A DNA stretch of 64,000 bases from Chrysomallon squamiferum. Lineage: Eukaryota; Mollusca; Gastropoda; Neomphalida; Peltospiridae. The stretch is taken from positions 19,455,456-19,519,455 of the forward strand of contig CM022671.1 in NCBI GenBank assembly GCA_012295275.1. Direction: 5' to 3'. The position numbers and the translations under genes are program-made. Below the pieces are notes generated by a model that did no database searches, had not been told where the DNA came from, and was given only the letters and a program-made list of their open reading frames with translations. Shown piece by piece: positions 1 to 12,632 of this stretch; position 1 is the first letter of the stretch; each line of letters begins with the position of its first letter.

Positions 1-286
1 ATTTTTATTCATTTTTATTTATTTTGTTGATCGTGCTCTTCTTGTTCTTTTCCCTGTTTTGCTTAATTAATTTATTTCTTATTTTCTTACTATTCTGCTT
101 TTATAAAAAATAATTGTTGCTGTATTTATTGTTATGGTTGTTCCTTTCCACATTCTTGAACTTGCACGATTCTTTGTTTTTCTTAAAACTTTTTCTTAAT
201 TTTCTTCTATTACCTTAATTTTTAACATTAATTTAACTTTTTATTTCGAGAAGAAACACTTCTAACAAAGCATAAAATAAATTAAT

Positions 287-309
287 AAAAAAAAAAAAAA
301 AAAAAAAAA

Positions 310-352
<43 letters not shown>

Positions 353-456
353 TATAATAATAATAATAAAAAACAAATTTAAAAAAATAAAATAAAATAA
401 AGTAAAAATATTTAAAATTAAAAATAAAAATAAAAATAATAATAAAAATAAAATAA
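287..456. repeat. poly(A) and (AAT)n low-complexity tract
   Basis: A run of about 25 A is followed by about 13 AAT units and then irregular A/T repeats with AAAAT units. Open frames across it encode only poly-Tyr/Phe/Leu and are compositional. An A-run leading into a short-unit repeat can be the worn tail of a retroposed copy, but no element body was recognised to the left. Confidence 0.9.
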
Positions 457-2070
457 ACAAGTGTGGGCAGTTTTAGATTCAGGATTAGTCATTGGTGAAT
501 TTTTTTTTATTATTTAACCAGTCTCCATTGTTTGAAATGCACCACACTTCTGTCTCGCAAGGTGGTTTATCTAAATATTTCAGTACGAAACATCAACCAA
601 TATAATAAACATCTGCAGTCAATTTTCCTTGATAAACTATAATTTAAAATAAAATTAACATTTAAAATCACACAGAAAGATGAAAGAAAATAGAAAATAT
701 CTTTAAGAAATACAAGTCCTCACCTGTATTTCCTAAGCAAATATTCACTAATTATTTTAAAAGAACACCGATTTTAATGATCCGTTTCTGTTACGCAAGA
801 AGTTGGAAATGTTCGATGTCTTAAAAGGAAATACAAAAATGACCGAGGATGGTATCACGAAAGGTCTATTTTGCTTAGGCTGCAGACGGAATTGCTAAAA
901 GAAGATCTTGTCTATTACAGTAATTATTAATATAACATAGATAATGAAGCATGATGGCAATTAATCACAGCCTGCATCTTGATTAAAACAGATATCCGAT
1001 ATATATGAATGAAACTTGTCCTTGGTGTATTAGAAACATGTAATTAACAGTTTTTTAATTACACAGATGGAATATTACAGTAGCTCGTCACTCTCTTAAT
1101 CAGCAGTTGTTATTTGTAATCATACATATTCTCATCCTGACAGACAAAATGACGTCTTGCTGCTCTTTCAGAATTGTGTTTTTTAGTTCCAAAACAGAAA
1201 ATGAAATTATACAACGCACGTGACTTAAGTTGTGTAGGTGTGCAGTAAGTGAAAGGGATAAATAAAAAGTCGCTTGCATTAACTTCGCAAAAACATACCT
1301 TCCAACAGAATGTACATGCCAAGGTGTTTGATTAACCAATGGAGAAGAGTCCAGGATGGGAAATGGTGTCCGAAGGAGGATATATTATATTACCCATCGT
1401 ACATCGGGACTTTAGTGTATCGCCGGACTAGAATCACAATACGAATAATAATAATAATAAAAAATGATAAAAGGAAACATTTTCAATAATTAAAAAGATG
1501 AGGTTAAGGAATAATAATTTTATGTGCAAAGCAAAGGGACAAACTGAAAAAAAAACCTGAATACAACACGAATTAGGAATAAAAACAAGAACAAGGACAT
1601 AACGAAGTCATCAGCAATAAAATAATTATCTGTTGTCACTGGTGAAAACCGCAAATTTCTCCGGAGATGTCTTTGTTTGTATTCCATCATGACGCACGTG
1701 ACTGAACAGAGTTCTGTGAACAGGAGTCTACGTCATCAATGAATGTTTGGTTCTGATTACAAAGATGTCAACAGAGAAATAGCTCAGAGTAACTGCCTGT
1801 TTATATTTGTCATTTACTCTGTGTACTCGGGACTGTATGGCTTGGTGAAACACCACGCTGCAGTTTGTATGTTTAACCAGTTGATTTTTTTTTACCTGAC
1901 AAATAAAACGAAATACAGCTTAGATCATGGAGTGGCAGAAAAAAAAAAAAAAAATCTGTGGTATTTTTTCTTATCTTTTTAAAAAAGAAATTATATTATA
2001 ATGTAAATATTCTGTTTCATTTTTGATTGGAAATGTCGTCACTATATCAGAAACGCTGAAACACTATATC
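457..2070. other. gene-free stretch
   Basis: AT-rich sequence with frequent stops in all frames. Short AAT and poly(A) patches occur near 1446 and 1938. Short open frames around 1100-1340 and 1743-1980 have no recognisable domain and a base composition like their surroundings. I see no gene here. Confidence 0.6.
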
Positions 2071-2331
2071 GAAATAAAAATAAATAAATCAATAAAATAA
2101 TAATAATAAAAAGAAACCCAACAGGCTAACCAACTTATTCATCAGACACCCCAAAACTATATATCTATACACTAGTACATAAACTATATATACATACACT
2201 AATATATATAGTATATATAGTATACTAGTTTATAGATATATAGTTTTGGGGTGTCTGATGAATAAGTTGGTTAGTCTCTTGGTTTTTTTTTATATTATTA
2301 TTATTTTGTTTATTTATTTATTTTTATTTAA
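2071..2331. repeat. Long near-perfect palindrome (hairpin / foldback)
   Basis: The core arms at 2126-2177 and 2223-2274 are reverse complements over 52 bp with one mismatch; the left arm begins CTAACCAACTTATTCATCAG. The symmetry continues outward less perfectly through A-rich/T-rich flanks (AAATAAATAA, AATAATAATAA and their complements) to about 2071 and 2331, giving arms of roughly 105 bp. The loop (2178-2222) is itself TA-rich. It contains no coding sequence. It could be a foldback transposon, a recent inverted duplication, or an assembly or replication artefact. Confidence 0.85.
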
Positions 2332-2903
2332 AAGTGACATATTTCAACCACAACAGCGAAAATTTCCTGTAACGAAGACGAAGTTTTAAATCATATATTT
2401 TAACTTCACAATGAAAAGGGCAGAAATAATATTGAATATTAAGTGACATGGAAGTGTCTTTCATGTCAATCTATTGTAATGTAGGATGACAAATTGGACT
2501 CCTGGTTTATGTCTTTCTTTTAAATCAACACGCTTATATATCGCCAAGACAGATGTAATTATAGTTTTTATTTAGACCTTACGTCGGGGCCAGGTTTAGA
2601 CGATGAAAAAAATAGATTAGAGTATTGATATTCAGAAAATGATAAATTAAAAAAAAAAAAAAAACACAAAAAAACAAACATAAAGAAGAACAAAGAAAAT
2701 CATAGTCTGAAAGAAAATACCAAAGGGAAATGAAAGCGACAAAACAAATACTAAATGAATGTCTGTGTGACAGAAAAAAGAAAGAGATTGTAATGAGTTA
2801 TGGTGTACAAAAAGAAATTCAGAGAGAGACGGATCGAGAGAGGAAGAAAGAGAAAAAAGAAAGAATGTGATAGGTAGAAAGGAAGGCAGTAGGAGAAAGG
2901 GAT

Positions 2904-3052
<149 letters not shown>

Positions 3053-3616
3053 ATGGTCTTTCGGTTAATTAAATACATTTACTGATATATTTATAGGTAT
3101 CAAATAGCTTTCGAGAAACTTCAAATGTCAAATATAACTCAAGGGACAAAGGTCTTTATAAAGCCCCCCGTGCTTCTAAATAAGGCTGGAACAGTATGTG
3201 TCTGTATGTATGTATTCTACTGTAATTATATATATATATATTTATGTATAACATTTATAACTATGCACATACACGGATTTCTTTTTGTATGTAAGCATTT
3301 ATGTATGTATTAATACTTAAAGGTACATACATCCATCCATGATAAATAAACGTTTCAGTTTCTTTCAGCAAGATTTGTTGTACGCACCAATCATCGACTT
3401 CTTTGTTCTCTAGTTACAAAGAATGGAAAAGCCTTTAGCTCATTAACATTGTGCGAGATTTTGTAACTTATATCCAACCGTGTCATTTTCATGATAACAC
3501 ATTGTAATGATGTTCTATGCTTCTAGTGTTGCCTCTTTCCAGGAAGTGTAGAACTTTATAGAAGAATTATCTTACAGAAGCGTGTTTCGTCTTAGAAGTT
3601 TTATACCAGTGTCGTA

Positions 3617-3720
3617 ATTGGAACGGAATGTAGCTCAGTAGTTGAATGACAGCCTGGGGTTTGACTAGTCGGATGATCAAATCTAGTTGGGATTCCTACT
3701 AAGCTGTTTAGCAGTATCCT
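3617..3720 (+). repeat. tRNA-derived SINE-like remnant (low confidence)
   Basis: TAGCTCAGTAGT at 3631-3642 fits a Pol III A box (TRGCNNARYNGG-like, last base off). GATCAAATC at 3675-3683 fits the B-box consensus GWTCRANNC. The A-to-B spacing is that of a tRNA. The acceptor and anticodon stems do not pair convincingly, so this is not a functional tRNA gene. A tRNA-derived SINE head or a tRNA pseudogene is the best reading. The 3' end of the element is not defined. Confidence 0.35.
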
Positions 3721-6639
3721 AGAGTGATAAATGCATTCTGCATTTGGGAATAAGTTTATAAAAAATCGCTTGACGCTGAACATAAAAGAATAACCAATTG
3801 CTTGTCACCTGCAGGATTCCTCCTTCATTATCTATGTGGTCCTTAAACATTTTTACAATACCATCTAATCGTAGATTTATAATCTGAAGGTGTTTCTTGT
3901 TTATTATTTTTGTTTCTTCTAAATTTCCACTCTTAGTTTCCAATGCTATATTGTTTTCAGTTAGGGACAAGATAACATTCATCGATATCGTTGAATATTA
4001 TTTTCTTTCTTTACTCATAACTGACACAACTGTTCTGGAATAATAATTTTTAGAGAATTTACTGACTGTCCTGACGTCAAGGTTAGTGTGTTGGAACTGT
4101 GTGTGCCTGTCTTGAGCCGGGGACTGGAGAATATACACTATGTTAGTCTTCAGCTGATCATCAGCCTGGCGCAATACTTAATCTACCGTCTTGAGTAGTA
4201 TTCTGTTTTCTCTGTGAGAGGATCAGTTAGAGAAAAGAGATTTCTTATACTCTCCAACTAAATCTGATAGGACCTAACTGAGATTCGACCCTAGGACCGA
4301 TCAATATTAATACAGATGACAAAATAATCCCCGTTTCATGTTATTAACAGCATTATTGCGTAATGGCTAATTCACTGGCTACAAGGAGGTATCGAGGGCA
4401 AGTATAAGATCAAGTCTTATCTTTCTTACAATAATAAATATTTCAAAATATTCATTTATGTATGGTATAGATAATGTTCTGACTCTCACGGTTTTATTTG
4501 GAGATTTGTTTTTATTTATTTTATTTTAATTTTTTTTTTTTTTAAATTAAGCAAAACCAGACTTCTTGACACGTTAAATCGATATACGCTGTCAAAGAGA
4601 TAAATATCAAAGTATGGCTTGATTCATCGATTTGATAAGACATGCTCTTCATCTGTCTGTTTGTCTTATTATATAACCGTTAAGTTCCTCCTAGACTTCG
4701 ATATAAACCCAGCAGGAAAAAGCCATCACAGCCAAAGTTGTGATAACTTGAAAATGTTAATAATTATGTTTTTTCTTCTTTTTTACATTTTTATTTTTTT
4801 AACTGGTTAAAATTTAACCTTCATTTTGTTGTTGGTAAGAACAGCGACAGAGACAAAATGAACAACAATACTAGATGGTATTATTTAAACTTCTTATAAA
4901 ATAATTGTTAAATAAAATAAAATAAAATAAATGTAATGAATGAATGAATGATTGAATATATTAAATTAAACAAAATCAAAAAATAAATAACAAAAAGACA
5001 AACAAATAAATAAATAAACATATAAATACAATTTTATCAAATACAACAATAACTTTTAAATTAATTCAAATTAATGACTTTTAAAAGTTATTAAAATAAA
5101 AGAATTATGAATTATGAATTTTAAAATACACTCGAATAAAGAGCCACGGAGAATGTATTATCGCATGATTCTATAGTTCATATCTCAACTATACGTAACT
5201 ATTCATTTGCCTTTTTTATCAAACTTTAATGAGCTTAAAGATATTAAATAGCATATTTATGAAATCCATATCTTTTGACTAACATTTAAATTGTTCAGAC
5301 TCGGCTAATTCCGTCAACGATAGAATAAATTCATTGTGCCAATAAGAAGATAATGTGATGTACACGTATAGTCAAACTTGCACTCGCATCCAAATATATA
5401 TGACATTCACCATAAGTTCTCTTCTTATAGCATTTTAACTCGGTTTGGCAGCCGTCTGTCTATGACAATCAGACAGGTCCCTTGAGTGGTCGTCATAGAC
5501 AGGTTCCACTGTAAATGCAGTCGTGATAACGTTCAGCCACGTTCGGATCGAAACCTCTAGTCACAGCGGCTCTGAGACGATGGCAGTTTGATTATTTTAA
5601 ATGAGTGGTGCTCCTGTATTTCTTAAATATTTAGGTAATGCATTTCCAGTAAATTTCGGTGCAGCAAAACTCTGGTATAAGATATTATTTAAAAAAAGTT
5701 AAATTGACTGAATATTAATTTGTCTCATACATACATTCATACGTTTATACATATGTGGACATATGCGCATATATATACACACATACACATACATATATAC
5801 ATACATGCATGCATACACCTATGTATTATCTACATCCATACAATATGTTTTTTGACATTAATGAAACAGCGTGTCAAAGACCTGTAAGAATCTCGATTCA
5901 CCATATTGTCAAACAAATAATTATAGTAGAACGTCTTTCAGTCGAACTTTTCACATGGCTTGATTACAACTGTGATAGATATATTTATTATCAGATGTAT
6001 GATTTAGACTGCTTAATTGCATCGATTTCCAAACTCATTCCAGTGACCATGGGGCATTGTTATTGGAATGTATGTCCGTTAAATCGATGGAACTGATGTG
6101 AGATAATTATTTCCTGTAATCTTCGTAGTTTTATTTAAATATTTGTGAAGATATGGAATACTACAGAGATTTGGAGATGTTATATTGTGTAAAAGGGTTT
6201 AGTAATAATATATGGATGAGTGAATGTATAAATTGTATAAATGAGTGAATGAATAACAACAACATAAATAAATAAATATATAAAATAATAATACTACTAA
6301 TAATAATAAAATTAATAATAATAATAATAATAATATTATTAATAATAAATGAATGCTTATTTTAATGAATTAATACAACAATACAACAAAAAGAATGTGT
6401 TAAAAGCATTGGTAAAACAAATTAAGCAAATATATTAATTTAAAAACGGAGGGAAAACTGCAATAGGTTTTCATTTTGTAAAAACCGATTGTGTCTTAAT
6501 ACATAAAAAAAATAAACTGATGATGGCAACCTAATAATTCTCATCTAAGCATTTATATATATATAGCCTTCAGACTTAATTCATTCACAGTCAACACAGA
6601 TAAAATAAAAGGATTCATTTGAACTGCTGCTGAGTCTTG
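3721..6639. other. gene-free stretch
   Basis: AT-rich DNA with T-runs (about 4530), AAATA/AAAT patches (4910-5020), a CATA-rich patch (5735-5820) and AAT repeats (6290-6350). The open frame at 5755-6096 starts inside the CATA repeat (Thr-His-Thr-Tyr) and its downstream part matches no family I know. I see no gene. Confidence 0.6.
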
Positions 6640-7010
6640 GAACACGAGGTGCTATTGCGAATTACAACCATCGCTGATGGCGATAACGCGGATTACAATA
6701 AACAATGTTGCTGCCATTTGTCAACGGTCAGCATCCTCTGATCTCGCCCTCCGCTTACTCTCGGGCCGCGTCCTCTCGGCGTCGCTTATTTGAGTAATTT
6801 ACTTTATTAATTAGCATCATGGCTTCCTGTGATTAGGTCCGCAGACAAGCACAACATGAAGAGATCCCAAGGGCCGAGCCAATCATAAATCGCAGCAATT
6901 ATCCAATCCCCTCATCAAGAATATTTGGCGCACAGTTGCAGTCACGATGAACTCGATTTATGAATAAACGAGGCATTATTTTAAAGACCACTGAATGGTC
7001 GGCCGTGTGT
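6640..7010. promoter_or_regulatory. Candidate conserved non-coding / regulatory block
   Basis: Sequence complexity and GC rise abruptly here compared with the AT-rich surroundings, including a CpG-containing patch at 6735-6790 (CTCGGGCCGCG). It holds TTAATTAGC (about 6806), CCAATC, AATCATAAATC and TTTATGAATAAACG, which look like homeodomain/Hox-type and CCAAT-type motifs. No reading frame spans it. The motifs and composition are seen; regulatory function is inference, since conservation cannot be tested from one sequence. Confidence 0.3.
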
Positions 7011-9160
7011 CAAGTTATGGACTGTGGCCTGTAAAATTCTTGGATTGTATCGGCAGTAATCGCTTCTGGTCTAGCTGCTGTGCCGAAATGCAATGCTGCC
7101 AATAAATGAATTTTCACGCACTCATCTACTAAGTTCTGGACAAAGAGTTTTCTTAGTCTGATATGATGATTGTAAATTCGGGAAAATTCTGAAATGTAAA
7201 TGAAGATCACAATTAAACTGATAATCCGTTGGGGAATGTCGCATTAATTTTATTATTCATAAAGAGATATGGATTCAACTTTAGATTAACTGCTACGAGC
7301 TATTTCCCAAATTAGGAATGACTGTCTTCTAATTTACGAGGCTTATCTTTAAGGAATCTGTGTCTTAAGACATAATTCCTTAAAGAGTTTTAGCTGATCG
7401 AGGTGTCATTATTTCAAACGATTTCAGACTGAACTGACTGTCAGATACTGGATTGTGTTTCCCTAACGATGGCATCTTATATTAGGAAAGCTAGTTACTA
7501 ATTTATTTTCGTCCTTTTCATCTAAATCAGGATGTGACCTTACTTAATTTTCTGAACACGTGCATGAGAGTTTTTACTATATTTTGTCTTATTTTTGTTT
7601 GATTATTTGTTTTTTAATGACAAAATTTGACCATGTCCATTTTATTTATTTACTTTTTTAAATATGTTCTGTACCACTTTAAAATGCAGCCAACATTTGC
7701 ATGTTTTTTTTTTTTTTTTTTTAAATATGTATTTGCGAACAACTCATAAACTATTTTTTATTTCTAGCTTTATTTTGCGTAGTGCCATTCTCTTTATTTA
7801 GCTAATAAACTCTAAAACGCAGTTTGGCTAAGTGGACTTTCCAAGTCACTCTGTTAGGTTAAGCAGATTTCACAAATCCATTATTAACGCCAGTTACAGA
7901 ATTCTGCTGTCAAGTAACGGAAACAAAGTGTGCTTTTTGTACCATAAATTAATGTAAGCTTTTCTTTAAAATGGTCTTCGGAAAATATGAGAATCTTATA
8001 TGATAATACTGTGTAATTATGAAAGCCTTGAGTCTGAACAGCTCATTAAAATATGTGTCTGTGTGTGGTGTCTGAATGTTATAGATTCAGCTGATGCTCA
8101 AGACTTTTGTTTTACCAAGTTACTGAATCAAATTGTGAAGTGCTTGTTGAAATTCACAAGTGCTTGGCCCAACACACCACAAATCACATAAAACCCACAG
8201 GATCGATTGCAATTATACAGACAATCTAACTAGTTCCCGAAGCGGATCAAACCGCCCATTTGTGTTCCAGACTTCAATAAATAATTCTGCTGAAACTCAC
8301 TTTTAATATGCCAAGTTATTTTCAAGTCAGTAGTTTCAGCTGCATATGACGCGACACCAAAATAAACATATAACAGGTAATAAACCCTAGAAAATTAACT
8401 GCAATATCAAATACTGCAAAGCTTTAGCATAAACGATAGCAAGAAGAAAGATAATTTTTTTTTAGTTTATTTAGTTTTAAAAATATTTTATAAAAATATA
8501 ATTTGAATTTATTGTATATTGTTAGATAAAACTATATATATATAATAAAACGAACGAAATTAAAATTTAAACTTCACAAAAAAATCACTTGGATTCCAAT
8601 TACATAAAAATTAACAGCAAAACTATGAAGTAGATTAAACCGGATCATTTGGATTGTCTCGACTTCAACCAAACAAAGCCTAATCGTTTTGCTAATGTAT
8701 AATTGAGCATTTAGATTGCAGCCATACATTCTATTAAAGATATTTCAGACAAGAGTGATGTTAGGAGTATCGGCTTGTTCTTTCATATTACGTGAAAAAT
8801 GGAGCAGAAGTTATGGTTAATGAAAGTTTGTTCCTGTTCAGTGATGGAAAAAGACGAATTCTGGCAAGAACAAAGATTCGACAATGATGCAGTTATTACT
8901 AAATAATTAGATAGTTCCAGCAGATTTATCACTGTTGTGGGATGACATACTGTTCAATATATAAGATAACTCACACGTTAATATGATCTGTAACTGTTCA
9001 AAGGAAATTTTGACTTGCTGTGCCTTTTCATCCAGTCAGATTATTCCTATCAGGAATCCGGTTAGCACTGAGTTGCTTCCCTTTGGAAGTTGATTCACTG
9101 ATCGAGGTACGTAACAAGTTTTATACAATTTTGAAAAACAAAAGGAAGCAAATTAAATGT

Positions 9161-9193
<33 letters not shown>

Positions 9194-9393
9194 TATATGG
9201 ATCGTTCAGTGAATATCAGAAAGAATCAAAATATAATCTGTTTTCAAGTACTGTTATGTGTAGGCGTCAGGCTAAATATTAAGCAGACTTGTATTTCCCA
9301 CTATTCATTCCACTCATTCCATCGTCCGTCTATCGTATATCCCAAGATAAAAAATTAAAAAGTATAAAAAATAAAATAAAATAAAATGAAATA

Positions 9394-9432
<39 letters not shown>

Positions 9433-9690
9433 GTTCGTTCGCTCATTTCTACATCTATCCATCCTTCAACCCATTCATCCAGAGAAATACTGAGCTGTTA
9501 GCCTACCAGTCTCTATTTTCATACAATTTGGATTAGAAAAGAGAATATATAGTTACACCTGTATCTTTTTCCGTAAGGAAATATTTACCTACGGAAAATA
9601 TTCTTATGTCGTTTTCAGTTGATTAATAATTGCGATATATTGTAGACTGAGATCGACTTCCGTAGAAATGGGTTGCCCAAAGTGAGATAT
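7011..9690. other. gene-free stretch
   Basis: AT-rich with a T-run near 7706, (AAAT)n at about 9160-9192 and (AAT)n at about 9391-9431. Short open frames at 7010-7210 (minus) and 8000-8191 (plus) show no recognised domain. Confidence 0.6.
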
Positions 9691-9900
9691 CACTGATTTG
9701 ACTTCATTTGTTTCGACCTTACTGCACGACCTTGACCTATTATCGACTGTGTACAATAAAAGTGGTTCGAACCCTAATTTCTGTGCGAAATTTCCCATTG
9801 CCATAAATATAAATATGCATATTTCTGCAATGAAAGAGTCAAAAATGACCTTTAGCTTGACATTTTTGCATGACCTTGACCTAGTATGGAACTGAAACAT
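9691..9900 (+). repeat. Degenerate duplicated unit with GACCTTGACCT motifs
   Basis: CGACCTTGACCTATTAT (about 9727) recurs as TGACCTTGACCTAGTAT (about 9871), each preceded by a TGCA(C/T) context, about 145 bp apart. The half-site TGACCT/GACCT in direct repeat resembles nuclear-receptor half-sites, but the unit also looks like a dispersed repeat family. The overlapping open frames on both strands have no recognisable product. Confidence 0.4.
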
Positions 9901-10032
9901 GTTACTGATTATCAGGCATATTTAAAAACACTATAATGGAGTTTAACATCACTGAATTCGGTCAAGTAGTATCAGAGATATGCCGTTTTCTTTATTTTCC
10001 ATGAGTTACAGCGGCATTCTTGGATTTTGGGT

Positions 10033-10162
10033 CATACATACATACATACATACATACATACATACATACACCCATCCATCCATCCATACACATACATACA
10101 TACATACATACATACATACATACATACATACATACATACATACATACATACATACATACATA
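10033..10162. repeat. (ACAT)n microsatellite with ATCC interruption
   Basis: About 30 CATA tetranucleotides interrupted by a (CATC)n block near 10071-10088. Translations give Tyr-Ile-His-Thr repeats, which are not a real protein. Confidence 0.97.
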
Positions 10163-12339
10163 ACAATGAAGTCAGCAGAAGTTAAAACAAACTCATAATT
10201 TTTTCTCTGACGTCAGAACGTGGTCTAGATACTACAAGGTCTAGACTAACGTTTTATACATTAAACCATTAATAGCACCGGACCACACACTTAGTTTCAG
10301 TTAATTTCATTTATTATAAATTGGTCTGAATAGTGCATAAATTCATTGCTTACTCCATTTCATTTCCGATATCACCTGTCGTGCTCAACGCTTTTCTTAC
10401 TGAATTAACAGAGCCTTAACTACTGATGAAACAGACGGGTTACAGACCAACAGAAGATTTATTCTGACGGTGACTTTAATCAAACACCCTCTTGTACGAT
10501 AACGGATTTATTTCCCTTTATTAATTCTTCAGCGCCATAAATTGCGTACCGACGGATCCCTGCAACGATCACTGCGTTGTAGGCGAATGTGAGAGTGAAA
10601 TTTCATTAACACAGTGTGAAATGAGTGAGATTCCAACTGCCTCGAGACTTGATAGATATTCTTTCAAATATCAAGAACGTGTTGGCGTCTTTTATTCCTC
10701 TTTGATTTATCAAAACTCAATGTTTAGTCTGAATTACCGTGGATTTTTCTTTCTTAAAGGTTGAAAAAAATATGACGTGAACACGTCTGAAGTTTTGACC
10801 AAATAGTAACAGCTGGAAAACAAACCACTTTCTTCTTATCTAACACTTGACTGCAGTTTTATTAAAATAAATAGTTTCTGTGGTTTTGATAAATCACCGT
10901 TTAAGTTGCAACACGACAGTTTGCTGTGTGGCGTCGAAGCCAGCAGATTCGACGTTGCTACCGTGTGCAGAAGAGGGTTTTTGACTATTTATCTTGTACT
11001 CGGGATATTAAACAATTAGCCAGTATTACATTTTACAATTAGATATTTTTTTTCTACTTTAAGGTGTAATTCATCTCGAATATTGAACTGGGGTCCAGAT
11101 GTTCATCTTAATATTTTAAATTTAAGTATTTATTAAAACAATACAACATAAAATTACAACAACAACAAAACATCTTAAATTACAATAATCATTATAATAG
11201 TGAATATGGTACATACATTAAAAATATATATGTACTAGTATATGTTAATATTAACAAATTCAGTCAATAAAATCAGAATTATGTTTTTGCGGAGTGCATA
11301 TTAGTGCAACCAAGGATATAATTATCTTCTGTCTTTCTTCTTCCAGAAAAATGTATTATAAAAAAAAAAAATCTAGAAAAAATGTGAATATTACCAAATA
11401 TTTAATTTACTGTCAAAATATACATGGAGGAAAGTCAGAATGCATATTTGGAAACTATAAATTAAAATTAAAATAATAATAATAATAATAAAAAAGAAAA
11501 GAGAAAACACAACACGTAAAAAAAGAACAAGAAAAAAAAATAAAATAAAGAAAAAAACCCAACAAAAACAAAAAACAAATCCAATAATAGCAAAAAACAA
11601 CAGCAACAAAAAAAAAAGATCAAAACAAAAGAAAGAAAAAACAACAAAAAAAAGAAGAAAAAAAAAGAAAGAATATGATAATTATAATAAATACAATAAA
11701 ATAAGAAGAAAGAATCTTAGATACAGAGATAGAGTTTAAAAAATATATCTTCTTCGCAAAAGTTTCAGTTTTATAAGAGCTCCAGTCAGAGTGAATGATT
11801 TAAATAGTTTTATCTGTGTGAACCCAGCTAATCAATTTGAATTGTAACGTCAAGCTTAACGTTATCTGAACTATCTTTCATTTAGCCCGACTCATGCTAA
11901 ATTAATCAATGACGAAACATTTCAGCTACCGTGCTTACCTGTAGTATTCTGCTTAATATTTAATTCTTGTTTTAATTTCAGCCGATAAATATTCGATCAG
12001 TTTTTCTCTGACAGTAAGTTACGATTTTATTTCCCGTTCTTGCTTGCGCTCGCTAACCGATGCAGTAAATAATATGATTTAATATAAACATCATAAAAAA
12101 GCCACAGTTATTTAACAAAAAGGCAATGCATGGTTTATTTTGTTTTCTGAACAATTAAGTCTAAATATATATTTAAAACTTTATAGCATTTCGTTTCTTA
12201 CTAGACAACAAACTGTGATACTAATACATGGAGACTGACAACTTACTTCATGTAAAATGTGAAATAGAAATGTAAAATAGAAATGTAAAATAAACTAACC
12301 AGCAGATAAACAATTAATACATGTTTGTTTGTGGTTGTC
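10163..12339. other. gene-free stretch
   Basis: 10480-10700 is comparatively GC-balanced (CGCCATAAATTGCG, GACGGATCCCTGC) and could be another non-coding regulatory block. 11340-11690 is a long A-rich low-complexity tract of AAAAC/AAAAG-type runs. No gene was recognised. Confidence 0.55.
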
Positions 12340-12460
12340 TCTGCGTATATGTGTGGGTATATGTGTATATGTGAGTATGTGTGTATGTATGTATGTATGT
12401 ATGTATGTATGTATGTATGTATGTATGTATGTATGTATGTATGTATGTATGTATGTATGT

Positions 12461-12492
<32 letters not shown>

Positions 12493-12493
12493 C
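12340..12493. repeat. (GTAT)n followed by (GT)n
   Basis: About 20 TATG/GTAT units (12382-12460) run into about 15 GT units (12464-12493). It is a compound microsatellite with no other content. Confidence 0.97.
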
Positions 12494-12601
12494 TGTTAGA
12501 CTAAAATTACGTTAATTTTATAATTGCTCAATTGATGTTTTAAATTTAAATTTAGTTTTTAGATTTTGCATTTCTATATGTGAAAAGATATCACTAAAAT
12601 G

Positions 12602-12632
<31 letters not shown>

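Noticed and set aside
5456-5502. 11-bp inverted repeat CTGTCTATGAC / GTCATAGACAG
   Set aside because: A perfect 11-bp repeat with a short loop is expected about once by chance in 64 kb at this composition, and no other structure supports it.
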